A DNA stretch of 64,000 nucleotides from Sediminivirga luteola (GTDB taxonomy: Bacteria; Actinomycetota; Actinomycetes; Actinomycetales; Brevibacteriaceae): the NCBI RefSeq assembly GCF_014639315.1, contig NZ_BMFY01000015.1, positions 1 to 64,000 of the forward strand, given 5' to 3'. Below are positions 55,413 through 62,831 of the stretch, piece by piece. Within the stretch, counting starts at the first letter, position 1. Every line of letters starts with the position of its first letter. The notes below the pieces were generated by a model. That model was not told the DNA's origin. It did not search any database and saw only the letters and a list, made by a program, of their open reading frames with translations. Position numbers and translations under genes: made by a program.

Positions 55413-56852
55413 TCAGAACCGGGAGGAACTGCCTGAGCCGCGGAATCCGCCGCCGGAGGATCCGAAGCCCCGGGTCACCGATCCGCCCGAGGACGAGGAA
55501 CGCTGCTGCGACTGACGGTACTGACGCATGCCCAGCCGGTGCCCGGCGATCAGGGCGGCGGGCATCATCGGCGAGCGGCCGTAGTAGCCGGTGATGGTGG
55601 CCGGCCGGTGGCTGCGCAGCTGTTTCGCGGTCGCCTTCTCCACGTACCGGCCCTGGGTGCCTTCGAACAGCCGGGACTCGTCCAGGAACGCCTGGGTGCG
55701 CGCCCCGAGGTCCCCCTGCAGCGCTTCCAGTTGCGCCAAGGCGATATCGGTCGTCTCCGCGGTGCGGTCGCCGGCGGCGCCGCGCACCTCGGAGTCGAGC
55801 CGGTCGAGCTCGCGCTCGGCCTCGTCCGCGTACGCCACTAGCGCGTCCCGGGCGGCGCCGCGCTGATTCGTGAACAGAGGAGCGGAACGCACCTGGCGCA
55901 GCTCCTCCCGGATGCCCTGGAGCTGCGCGCCCCACACCTGTTCCCAGCCGGGGGCGTGCTCGTACAGGGTGAGGGAGTCCCGCACCACCTTCAGGTCGGC
56001 GGTGAAGTCGTCCACCCGCCGGGAGAACCGGCCGGCTGCGGCGACGGTGCCGGGGAGGGCTAGACGGAACCAGGAGAGGGACCGGAGCCGGTCGCGTTCG
56101 GCGAGCAGATCCGTGTACTCCCGCAGCGAGGAGTGCGCGGTGCCGCGGATCTTCTGTGCGTATTCGCCGATGATGATGTGCTCCACGCGGTCCATCAGAT
56201 CGTCGATGCCCGTCGTGGCCTCGCCCAGGCGACCGGCGGCGGCGTCGATGCGGCCGCGGGTCCAGCCGATGGTGATCCCGGCGGCCAGCAGCAGGACGAC
56301 GATGATCCCGGGCGCCACCATGGTCACGGCGGGGGAGGCGTACCAGGGCCGGTCCATCAGCCGTGCCGCGGCACCGGCGACCTGGACGATGCCATCGTTC
56401 CAGTTGTTGCTCTGGAAGGCGTCCCGGCCAGCCTGCTGGATGCGGGTCTCGGCACTCTCACCGGGGGCCAGGTCCTCGCCGAAGTAAGTGCCGATCTGAC
56501 CCTGTCCGCGGGCCGCGTCCTCCACTGAGAGCGTGATCAGCAGCAGCCCGTCGCGCCAGTAGGGATGATCGATCAGCTCGGGGTGCTGCTCGCGGGCGAA
56601 CGTGAGCGTTTCCTCGTTGACATTGTCCGCGTACTGTCCTTCGCGGACGTAGACGACGACATCGACGTCGGTGTGGAAGCGCTGTGCCGCGAGGTCTTCC
56701 TCAAGGAGGACGGGATCGACGAGGCCCGCCGTGTCCTCGACGAGGACGTCCCCGGGCGGCGCGGAGGGGCGCGTGAGGGTGTGCAGGACCGCGGCCGCGG
56801 CGATCACCAGCACAGCCAGGAGTGACAGGACCAGGACTTCGGGCTTCTTCAC
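55413..56852 (-). CDS. DUF5129 / TPM-like membrane protein
   Basis: A 479-residue protein of a family common in actinobacteria (DUF5129). An N-terminal signal anchor (VLVLSLLAVLVIAAAAVLHT) is followed by a TPM-like extracytoplasmic domain (DTAGLVDPVLLEEDLAAQRF, WRDGLLLITLSVED), a second helix (~173-195) and a long charged, helical cytoplasmic part. The C-terminus is Ser/Gly-rich (SSGGGFRGSGSSSRF), as in TPM proteins. The function is unknown. The GTG start has GAGGAGG and a -10-like TAGGAT (56871-56876) upstream. Confidence 0.82.
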   Translation of the reverse strand: MKKPEVLVLSLLAVLVIAAAAVLHTLTRPSAPPGDVLVEDTAGLVDPVLLEEDLAAQRFHTDVDVVVYVREGQYADNVNEETLTFAREQHPELIDHPYWRDGLLLITLSVEDAARGQGQIGTYFGEDLAPGESAETRIQQAGRDAFQSNNWNDGIVQVAGAAARLMDRPWYASPAVTMVAPGIIVVLLLAAGITIGWTRGRIDAAAGRLGEATTGIDDLMDRVEHIIIGEYAQKIRGTAHSSLREYTDLLAERDRLRSLSWFRLALPGTVAAAGRFSRRVDDFTADLKVVRDSLTLYEHAPGWEQVWGAQLQGIREELRQVRSAPLFTNQRGAARDALVAYADEAERELDRLDSEVRGAAGDRTAETTDIALAQLEALQGDLGARTQAFLDESRLFEGTQGRYVEKATAKQLRSHRPATITGYYGRSPMMPAALIAGHRLGMRQYRQSQQRSSSSGGSVTRGFGSSGGGFRGSGSSSRF

Positions 56853-56918
56853 GGTGCCTCCTCGTCCCTCATCCTATGCGGCGCCCCGGCCGGGGGGTGA
56901 AGCTTGTGCCAGCGCGGG

Positions 56919-57167
56919 TCAAGGCGAGACCGCGGCGACCCCCGGCAGGTCACCGAACCGTGCGGTGGGATCCCGGCTGAGTACGGTCCGGCCGGTCTGC
57001 GCGGCGTGCGCGGCGATGATCAGATCGTGTGCCCCGCGCTGTCTGCCTGAGCAGCGGGCGTGCGCGATCATGCGTGCGTGATGCGTGATGCGTGATGCGT
57101 GATGCGTGATGCGTGATGCGTGATGCGTGGCGGTGGCTGTGGTGTACTCCAGGACCTCGACCGCGTC
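56919..57167 (-). pseudogene. C-terminal fragment of a PIN-domain (VapC-type) toxin, disrupted by a heptanucleotide repeat
   Basis: Read on the minus strand, DAVEVLEYTTATATHH is followed by repeat-coded HASRITH units, then RMIAHARCSGRQRGAHDLII and AAHAAQTGRTVLSRD up to FGDLPGVAAV. The GAHDLIIAA and TVLSRD-x-FGDLPGV blocks are the C-terminal half of VapC-family PIN domains, including the late acidic residues. The N-terminal half with the first Asp is missing: homology starts right at the stop codon of the LmeA-like gene. No antitoxin is seen. The fragment is therefore probably a relic; the repeats split it. Confidence 0.6.
57070..57129. repeat. Heptanucleotide repeat ATGCGTG, seven tandem copies plus one separated
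   Basis: 57081-57129 is seven perfect copies of ATGCGTG. Another copy at 57070-57076 is separated from the array by CGTG. It lies within the PIN-domain remnant. Seven is not a multiple of three, so each copy gained or lost changes the reading frame. Confidence 0.95.
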
Positions 57168-57906
57168 ACACCTGTGGCACCGGCACGTCCTGGCCGGCGA
57201 CAGCGATGCGCACGGCGTCGTCCTCGACGGTGACATCGGTGAGCTGTACACCTTCGGGCAGGGCCTCCATGCCGATCCGCAGATCCTGCACGAGGTCGCC
57301 CAGGAATCCCGGCAGCGAATCCACCTGCACCGTCACGCCGCCCATCCGCACGGCGAGCACATCGACGGCGATCTCCCGTCCCTGCGCCCGCGGCACCATA
57401 TCGGCTTCCAGAGCGAAACCGAGGTACCGCGCGGTCACGACGAGCTGGCCGTCCTGCGCCGCGACCTCGACGTTCTCCGGGATGGCGGGGTCCTCCTGGG
57501 CGGCACGGGTGAGCGTCTCGCCCGGAATCAGGGCGCTCATCCGGGCCTCGTCGATGGTGCCCTCGCCGCTGGCGGGCACTCCTCGTGCGGTGACATCGAC
57601 ATCGGTGTAGTCCAGCCCCGCATAGGCGACCGAGTCGGCCTGCAGGCGCACCTCCCGCAGGGACCCGGTGGCGTACTGCAGCAGGAAAGGGAAGCCGGCG
57701 ACGTCGACGCTCAGGCCGGAGACATCGTCGGCCGCGTCGATCAGGGCGCCGCCGATCCGGCGCTCGGCTTCCGCGTGCGCCCAGCGATCCGCCGCCAGCG
57801 CGGCACCCAGGAGAACGGCGACGACGAGCACCGCCGAGAGCGCCAGGCCGATGCGCCGGGCGGGGGAGCGGTAGGGAGCGTCGAGGCGGCGAGTGGGGGC
57901 GCTCAT
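57166..57906 (-). CDS. LmeA-like phospholipid-binding protein (DUF2993)
   Basis: A 246-residue exported or membrane-anchored protein. One N-terminal helix (RIGLALSAVLVVAVLLGAAL) is followed by the DUF2993 domain: DVSGLSVDVAGFPFLLQYAT, GSLREVRLQADSVAYAGLDY, VDVTARGVP. In mycobacteria LmeA binds phospholipid and supports lipoglycan mannan elongation. ATG 57906 is selected over GTG 57915 because TAGAGT ends 7 nt before it. Confidence 0.83.
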   Translation of the reverse strand: MSAPTRRLDAPYRSPARRIGLALSAVLVVAVLLGAALAADRWAHAEAERRIGGALIDAADDVSGLSVDVAGFPFLLQYATGSLREVRLQADSVAYAGLDYTDVDVTARGVPASGEGTIDEARMSALIPGETLTRAAQEDPAIPENVEVAAQDGQLVVTARYLGFALEADMVPRAQGREIAVDVLAVRMGGVTVQVDSLPGFLGDLVQDLRIGMEALPEGVQLTDVTVEDDAVRIAVAGQDVPVPQV

Positions 57907-57913
57907 CACCCTC

Positions 57914-57919
57914 ACTCTA
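57914..57919 (-). promoter_or_regulatory. -10 element of a probable leaderless LmeA promoter
   Basis: On the minus strand TAGAGT ends 7 nt before the ATG at 57906. The hexamer overlaps the alternative GTG start at 57915, which makes that start unlikely. Confidence 0.5.
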
Positions 57920-58014
57920 TCGACTCCCGGCCCAGGGCGGGACGGCGCGGTTCCCGCTGAAGGCGACCCGATTGCTCCAGTGGTCGCGGGGCGTGCGCAG
58001 AACTTCGCGGCGCC

Positions 58015-58068
58015 CTGTCTCAGGTGCGCCCTGTCAGGTGCGCCCTGTCAGGGGCGCGCTGTCAGGCC
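58015..58068. repeat. 14-bp tandem repeats at the end of the MarR-GNAT gene
   Basis: Units CTGTCAGGTGCGCC (58031-58044), CTGTCAGGGGCGCG (58045-58058) and a partial CTGTCAGGCC (58059-58068), preceded by a variant with two extra bases at 58015-58030. The last unit contains the stop codon of the minus-strand MarR-GNAT gene, so the array has grown from the gene end outward. Confidence 0.8.
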
Positions 58069-58988
58069 AGGGGCTTCTCGTAGAAGTGAGTGGCGTGAGG
58101 GTTGTCGTTGTAGCGCTCGATCCTCCGGTAGCCGGCCCGCTCGTACAGGGCGATGGCCTCGGTGAGCGCGGCGTTCGTATCGAGCCGGGCGAGCCGGTAT
58201 CCCTGTGCGCGGGCGAGTCCCTCCAGGTGCTCCAGGAGCCTGCGGCCCATGCCTGCGCCGCGCCAGCCGGCGTCCACCCACATGCGCTTGATCTCTGCGG
58301 CCCCGTCGTGGTCCCGCCATCCTCCGCCGGCGACGGCGCTGCCGTCGCTGATCGCGAGGACGAAAGCCCCGGCTGGCGGGCGGAAGGCGTTCTCGTCCTG
58401 GGGCGTCGGCATCGGGGGAGCGTCGTGCTCGGGGAAGCGCGCATCGAGTTCGTCGAGGTACGTCCGCACCGCCGCTCGGGCCGCCGGTGAGGCCGGATCG
58501 ACGGTCTCCAGGCGTACCGTGGCGGCGCGGATCAACAGCTCGGCAGTGTCCAGGGCCTCTGCCAGCCTGGTGCGCTGACGGCCGGTCAGGGGCTCCAGGA
58601 GAACGCCGGCGCGCTCTTCGGAGCGGTTCTCCAGATCCTGCCAGGCGCGACGGCCGGCCGCGGTCAGGCGGATGCGTCGCCGTCGCCGGTCCTCAGAATC
58701 CGGTGCGAGGTCCAGCAGCCCGTCGGCCGTGAGCGCGCGGAGCAGCCGGCTCAGATACCCGGAGTCCAGGCCGAGGCGCTCACGGAGGTCCTGGGCCAGG
58801 ACCCCGTCTACGCCCGCCTCATCCTGTGCGGCTCCCTTCCCGCCCCGCTCCCGGCTGCCGATCTCGTGCAGGAGCCGGGCCTGCCCCAGCGGGCGGCCCG
58901 TCCCCAGGAAGGACTCGTCCAGGGCGCCGATGCGCTGGGTGTAGCTGAGATTGAACCGCCGCACGGCCGCGACGTGGGTATCTGTCAT
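58062..58988 (-). CDS. MarR-type regulator fused to a GNAT acetyltransferase
   Basis: A 308-residue two-domain protein. Residues ~1-150 are a MarR winged helix (LAQDLRERLGLDSGYLSRLL, DRRRRRIRLTAAGRRAWQ). Residues ~160-308 are a GNAT domain with the acetyl-CoA loop RGAGMGRRLLEHLEGLARAQ and ALYERAGYRRIERYNDNPHA. Such fusions are known, but their ligands and substrates are mostly unknown. A palindrome covers the start codon and -10, so it should repress itself. ATG 58988 is fixed by TAAAGT 7 nt upstream (leaderless). Confidence 0.88.
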   Translation of the reverse strand: MTDTHVAAVRRFNLSYTQRIGALDESFLGTGRPLGQARLLHEIGSRERGGKGAAQDEAGVDGVLAQDLRERLGLDSGYLSRLLRALTADGLLDLAPDSEDRRRRRIRLTAAGRRAWQDLENRSEERAGVLLEPLTGRQRTRLAEALDTAELLIRAATVRLETVDPASPAARAAVRTYLDELDARFPEHDAPPMPTPQDENAFRPPAGAFVLAISDGSAVAGGGWRDHDGAAEIKRMWVDAGWRGAGMGRRLLEHLEGLARAQGYRLARLDTNAALTEAIALYERAGYRRIERYNDNPHATHFYEKPLA

Positions 58989-59013
58989 ATATCTGACTTT
59001 AGTCAGGTATATG
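58986..59013. promoter_or_regulatory. Palindromic operator over the start and -10 of the MarR-GNAT gene
   Basis: CATATATCTGACT (58986-58998) and AGTCAGGTATATG (59001-59013) are inverted repeats with one mismatch around a 2-nt centre. It contains the minus-strand -10 TAAAGT (58996-59001) and the gene's start codon (58986-58988). The size and AT-rich nature fit a MarR dimer site. Confidence 0.72.
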
Positions 59014-59152
59014 GGTTTCGGCAATGCCTGGGCCTGCTGGGACCGCTGCGGCCGGAGTCCATGTTCTCCCTCGCGCGCCCGGGCCTGAACTGAACGTCCG
59101 CTGCCCGCCAGCTCCGGCGCCCATCCGCCGCCGGGCCCGGGCGACGGATGTA

Positions 59153-59158
59153 TACGAT
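59153..59158 (+). promoter_or_regulatory. Candidate -10 element for the aldo/keto reductase gene
   Basis: TACGAT lies about 110 nt before the GTG at 59267, giving a leader of ~100 nt that ends in a good GAAGGAG ribosome site. No clear -35 is seen. The region 59014-59150 holds nothing else recognisable. Confidence 0.35.
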
Positions 59159-59266
59159 TGCAGTGTCACGCGACCGTGAGGAATAACCCGGCGCGGTCCC
59201 GAGTTGGGGGACGGATGCCGGGGCATCTCCGCCTACGGCGCTACACCCTGAACGAAGGAGTCCTAC

Positions 59267-60106
59267 GTGACTGCAGTTCCCAGCATCACCCTCAACAACG
59301 GTGTGACCATCCCCCAGCTCGGCTTCGGCGTCTACCAGGTGCCGCCCGAGCAGACCAAGGACGCCGTGCTCACCGCCTTCGAGGTCGGCTACCGCCACAT
59401 CGACACCGCCGAGATGTACCGCAACGAGGCTGGCGTCGGCGAGGCCCTCAAGGAATCCGGGCTCTCGCGTGAGGACGTGTTCATCACCAGCAAGCTCAAC
59501 AACGGCTATCACCGTCGTGACGACGCGCTTCGCGCCGCCGACGAGAGCCTGGCCGCGCTGGGCGTCGAGCAGATGGACCTGTTCCTGATCCACTGGCCGC
59601 TGCCGACCATCGACGTGGACTACGTCGAGACCTGGAAGGCCATGATCGAGATCCATCGTGCCGGCAAGGCGCGCGCCATCGGCGTCTCCAACTTCCAGGT
59701 GCCGCATCTGCGGCGGCTGCTGGACGAGACCGAGGTGGTGCCGGCGGTGAACCAGATCGAGGTGCATCCCTACCTGACCAACGAGCAGGTCCGCGCCTTC
59801 GGCGCCGAGCACGGCATCGCCACCGAGGCGTGGTCTCCCATCGCCCAGGGCGCCGTCCTCGGCGATCCCGTCCTGCAGCGAATCGCCGAGCGTCTTGGCC
59901 GCACCACCGCCCAGGTGACCCTGCGCTGGCACATCCAGCGCGGCGACATCGTGTTCCCGAAGTCCGTCACCCGCTCGCGCGTGGAGGAGAACTTCGCGCT
60001 GTTCGACTTCGAGCTCAGCGATGAGGACATGGACGCCATTACCGGGCTCAACCGCGATCAGCGCACCGGCCCGGACCCGGACGTGTTCGACTACATCCCG
60101 TCCTGA
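59267..60106 (+). CDS. Aldo/keto reductase (2,5-diketo-D-gluconate reductase-like)
   Basis: A 279-residue NADPH-dependent oxidoreductase. The signatures are GYRHIDTAEMYRNEAGVGEA (catalytic Asp and Tyr), FITSKLNNGYHR (Lys), LFLIHWPLP (His), IGVSNFQVPHLRRLL and IVFPKSVTRSRVEENFALF (the NADPH-binding end). It belongs to the AKR5-type enzymes that reduce diketogluconate, methylglyoxal and similar carbonyls. The start is GTG 59267 after GAAGGAGTCCTAC. It is monocistronic and followed by a hairpin. Confidence 0.9.
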   Translation: MTAVPSITLNNGVTIPQLGFGVYQVPPEQTKDAVLTAFEVGYRHIDTAEMYRNEAGVGEALKESGLSREDVFITSKLNNGYHRRDDALRAADESLAALGVEQMDLFLIHWPLPTIDVDYVETWKAMIEIHRAGKARAIGVSNFQVPHLRRLLDETEVVPAVNQIEVHPYLTNEQVRAFGAEHGIATEAWSPIAQGAVLGDPVLQRIAERLGRTTAQVTLRWHIQRGDIVFPKSVTRSRVEENFALFDFELSDEDMDAITGLNRDQRTGPDPDVFDYIPS

Positions 60107-60115
60107 GCGAACCTG

Positions 60116-60137
60116 CGCCCGCGCGCTGACGCGGGCG
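60116..60137 (+). terminator. Hairpin after the aldo/keto reductase gene
   Basis: A perfect 8-bp stem CGCCCGCG (60116-60123) with CGCGGGCG (60130-60137) around a 6-nt loop, starting 9 bases after the stop. No T-tract follows, so it is a U-less terminator candidate. Confidence 0.5.
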
Positions 60138-60186
60138 TGCCCCGCGAGGCCCCGGCAGGCCCACCTGAGTCGGTGATTCCCGGCCC

Positions 60187-60226
60187 GTGCACTAATTCCG
60201 CGTGAGCTCACCGGGAAATAGTGCAC
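60187..60226. promoter_or_regulatory. 40-bp imperfect palindrome upstream of the sugar-acid operon
   Basis: Seventeen of twenty positions pair across the centre. The outer arms are GTGCACTAATTCC (60187-60199) and GGAAATAGTGCAC (60214-60226), and the core is the perfect palindrome GTGAGCTCAC (60202-60211). It lies ~160 nt before the permease gene and may be the operator of the GntR regulator encoded at the end of the window, or an RNA cruciform. A possible -10 TACCAT is at 60337. The rest of the 60107-60384 gap holds the hairpin at 60116 and nothing else clear. Confidence 0.6.
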
Positions 60227-60384
60227 CACCCCGGACGCAAGACTCATGCCCTGCCGGGGCCTCGTTGTGCCCGGCTTGGTGTCCGGCTGGCTTGCGCCGG
60301 GGCGGACGCTCTGCAAAAGTACTGCCATGTTGTCCGTACCATTACGGGCGCGCTGATCCGGCTTCAACGAAGAAGGGCACCACC

Positions 60385-61425
60385 ATGGCCACCGACGTCC
60401 ACGGCACATCCCGCCGTTTCCAAGTCCCGCTGTTCGACGGCATGAATCGCATTCCCGGCGGGCTCATGCTCATCCCCCTGATCCTCGGCTCCATCGTCGG
60501 GACGTTCTTCGGTCCCGCCCTCGAGGTCGGCAGCTTCACCACCGCGCTGTTCAAGGACAGCGCCATGCCCCTCATCGCGCTCCTGATCTTCGCCACCGGC
60601 ACCCAGGTCAGCGCCAAGGCCACCGGCCCGGTCCTGGCGCACGCCGGCACCGTGCTGCTCACCAAGTCCCTCATCCCGGCCAGCCTGGTGATCCTGCTGG
60701 GCCTGTGGGTCGGCCTCGACGGCATCCTCGGCGTCTCCATCCTGGCGCTGCTGGTGATCGTGGACAACAGCAACGGCGGTCTGTGGCTGGCCTTCACCGG
60801 CAAGTACGGCGACTACCGCGACCGCGGCGCCTATATGGCCTCCGCCGTCAACGACGGTCCCTTCCTGAGCATGCTCTTCCTGGGCGTCTCCGGGCTGGCC
60901 GAGATTCCCGTGCTCGCCCTCGTCGGCGCCATCATCCCCTTCCTGCTCGGCATGCTCGTGGGCAATCTGGACGAGAAGTGGAAGAACATCCTCATCCCGG
61001 TGCCCAATATCGTCATCCCGTTCTTCGCCTTCGCCCTGGGCACCGGCATCGACCTCGGCGCCGTCGTCTCCGGCGGCGCGCAGGGTCTCGTGGTCGGTCT
61101 CATCGCGGCACCGGTGACCGGTTTCCTGGTCTACCTCGGCTACCGCTTCATGCTGCGCCGCGGGAAGAAGAGCGGCATCGGCTTCGCGGCCGGCACCACC
61201 GCCGGCAATGCCATCGCGACTCCGGCCATCATCGGCGGCATCGATCCCGCCTTCGAGCCGTATGTCGAAGCCGCCACGGCACAGGTCGCAGCGTCAGCGC
61301 TCATCACCGCGATCCTCGCGCCGCTCATCGCCTCGCTCGTCCTCAAGCGTGCCGGGGCGCTGGATTCGCCCGATGACCAGGTGCTCCACGAAGCCGCGAC
61401 CGCCCACGAGGGGCCGCGGCTATGA
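60385..61425 (+). CDS. 2-keto-3-deoxygluconate permease-family transporter
   Basis: A 346-residue membrane transporter of the KdgT family. Blocks include RIPGGLMLIPLILGSIVGTF, NSNGGLWLAFTGKYGD, SAVNDGPFLSMLFLG and FAAGTTAGNAIATPAIIGG, the usual KdgT pattern. KdgT imports sugar acids with H+. Here the neighbours suggest a four-carbon acid such as D-threonate or a related tetronate. ATG 60385 has AGAAGGG 8-9 nt upstream; it overlaps the kinase gene by four bases. Confidence 0.88.
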   Translation: MATDVHGTSRRFQVPLFDGMNRIPGGLMLIPLILGSIVGTFFGPALEVGSFTTALFKDSAMPLIALLIFATGTQVSAKATGPVLAHAGTVLLTKSLIPASLVILLGLWVGLDGILGVSILALLVIVDNSNGGLWLAFTGKYGDYRDRGAYMASAVNDGPFLSMLFLGVSGLAEIPVLALVGAIIPFLLGMLVGNLDEKWKNILIPVPNIVIPFFAFALGTGIDLGAVVSGGAQGLVVGLIAAPVTGFLVYLGYRFMLRRGKKSGIGFAAGTTAGNAIATPAIIGGIDPAFEPYVEAATAQVAASALITAILAPLIASLVLKRAGALDSPDDQVLHEAATAHEGPRL

Positions 61426-62831
61426 GCCAGCCCGCGAGCCCCGGCGGCGCAGGACCCTCCGGGCAGCCGGTCGCCCCCGTCGTCGCCCTGGTCGCCGATG
61501 ACCTCACCGGCTCCACCGACACAGCAGTCCAGTTCGCCGCTGCCGGCTGGGACGCGCGGCTGCTGCTGGACCCCGCCGCCAGCTCAGATGCCGGACCCGG
61601 CGTGCGCACGCAGAGCTCCGGCGTGCTGTTCGCGGCCACCACGGACGCCCGCGCGCTCGGGCACGATGAGGCCCGGCTGGCGACCGGCCAGATGGTGCAG
61701 CGCCTGAACGCCCTCGGCGCCGACCGTCTCTATCTGAAGATCGACTCCACCGTCCGTGGCAGCGTCGCCGGTCAGATCGACGGCGCCCTCGAAGCACTGG
61801 GCTCGGGACACCTGGCACTGCTGTGCCCGGCCTATCCGCTGATGGGACGCACGGTCGACGGCGCCGCCCTCCTGGTGGACGGGGTACCGGTGGCCGAGAC
61901 CGGGCTGCGCGACGATCCAGCGACCCCCGTCACGCAGAGCGACCTCCGCGCGCTCGTCCCCGGCTCGGTGCCGCTCGATGCGGTTCCCGGCGACATGGCC
62001 GCGCTCACCGCGGCGCTGGAGCGAGCGCTCCAGGCCGCCCGGTCCGGCGGCCCGAGAGTCGTGATCGCCGATGCCACCGCTGAACATGACCTGGACGATC
62101 TCGCCCGCGCGGTGGCGCACCTCGGTCGGACCGCACCCGCCGGCACCGGGATCGTCCCGGTCGGCTCCGCCGGGCTGGCCGCCGCGCTCGCCCGCGCCTG
62201 GGCTGCGGGGGACCATGGCGGGGGAGAGCCAGACGCGAGGGCGGATGGCACGGTCATGGGAAGCACCGTCCCGGCCGGCCCGGATAGGCTCCTCGTCCAG
62301 GTCAGCTCTCTCAACGCCGTCTCACGCCGGCAGCTCGCCGTGCTGCAGGACGCCTGGTCCGGCCGGGCGCTGGTCCTGACGCCCGAGGCGGAAACCCTGA
62401 TCCGCGGAGAGGCGGAGGCCGCCGCCTGGCTGGAGGACCAGCTGAGCCGGTGGACCCGGGACGGCGACGGCTGGCACACTCTGCCCGAGCTCGTGCTGCT
62501 CAGCGCCCCGGAAGAGCGGGCCGCCACCGCCGATGCCGCCCGCACCGTCGCCGCAGGCTTGGGCGGCCTTACCGCCCGGCTGCTGAGTTCCGGCGTATTC
62601 GGGGGCGCGGGCCTCGTCGGCGGGGACGGGGCACGGGCCGCTCTGGCCGCGCTGGGCACCAGCACCGTCCGCGTGCTCGACCAGCTGGAGGAGGGCACGC
62701 CGCTGAGCGTGACCCTGGACGGGAAAGCCCGCCACCTGCCGCTCTTCACGAAGGCCGGCGGCTTCGGGAAGCCCGAATCGCTCACGACCACCGTCGCGCG
62801 GATGCGCGCGCTGTTGCAGGAGGATGCATGA
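61422..62831 (+). CDS. dtnK: Four-carbon acid sugar kinase (DUF1537, DtnK/OtnK-like)
   Basis: A 469-residue kinase. The N-terminal sugar-binding domain begins VALVADDLTGSTDTAVQFA, with LYLKIDSTVRGSVAGQIDGA next. The C-terminal nucleotide-binding domain includes LLSSGVFGGAGLVGGDGARA, where the usual GGDTA is GGDGA. In characterised pathways DtnK phosphorylates D-threonate to the 4-phosphate, then a PdxA2 dehydrogenase acts, exactly the gene that follows. The substrate is inferred from the PdxA2 pairing; D-erythronate or L-threonate kinases are alternatives. Confidence 0.85.
   Translation: MSQPASPGGAGPSGQPVAPVVALVADDLTGSTDTAVQFAAAGWDARLLLDPAASSDAGPGVRTQSSGVLFAATTDARALGHDEARLATGQMVQRLNALGADRLYLKIDSTVRGSVAGQIDGALEALGSGHLALLCPAYPLMGRTVDGAALLVDGVPVAETGLRDDPATPVTQSDLRALVPGSVPLDAVPGDMAALTAALERALQAARSGGPRVVIADATAEHDLDDLARAVAHLGRTAPAGTGIVPVGSAGLAAALARAWAAGDHGGGEPDARADGTVMGSTVPAGPDRLLVQVSSLNAVSRRQLAVLQDAWSGRALVLTPEAETLIRGEAEAAAWLEDQLSRWTRDGDGWHTLPELVLLSAPEERAATADAARTVAAGLGGLTARLLSSGVFGGAGLVGGDGARAALAALGTSTVRVLDQLEEGTPLSVTLDGKARHLPLFTKAGGFGKPESLTTTVARMRALLQEDA

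Noticed and set aside
57070-57129. CRISPR-like array
   Set aside because: The 7-bp units are contiguous with no spacers and there are no cas genes in the window.
57907-57915. GTG 57915 as the start of the LmeA-like gene
   Set aside because: It overlaps the -10 hexamer TAGAGT, while ATG 57906 has the 7-nt spacing seen at other genes.
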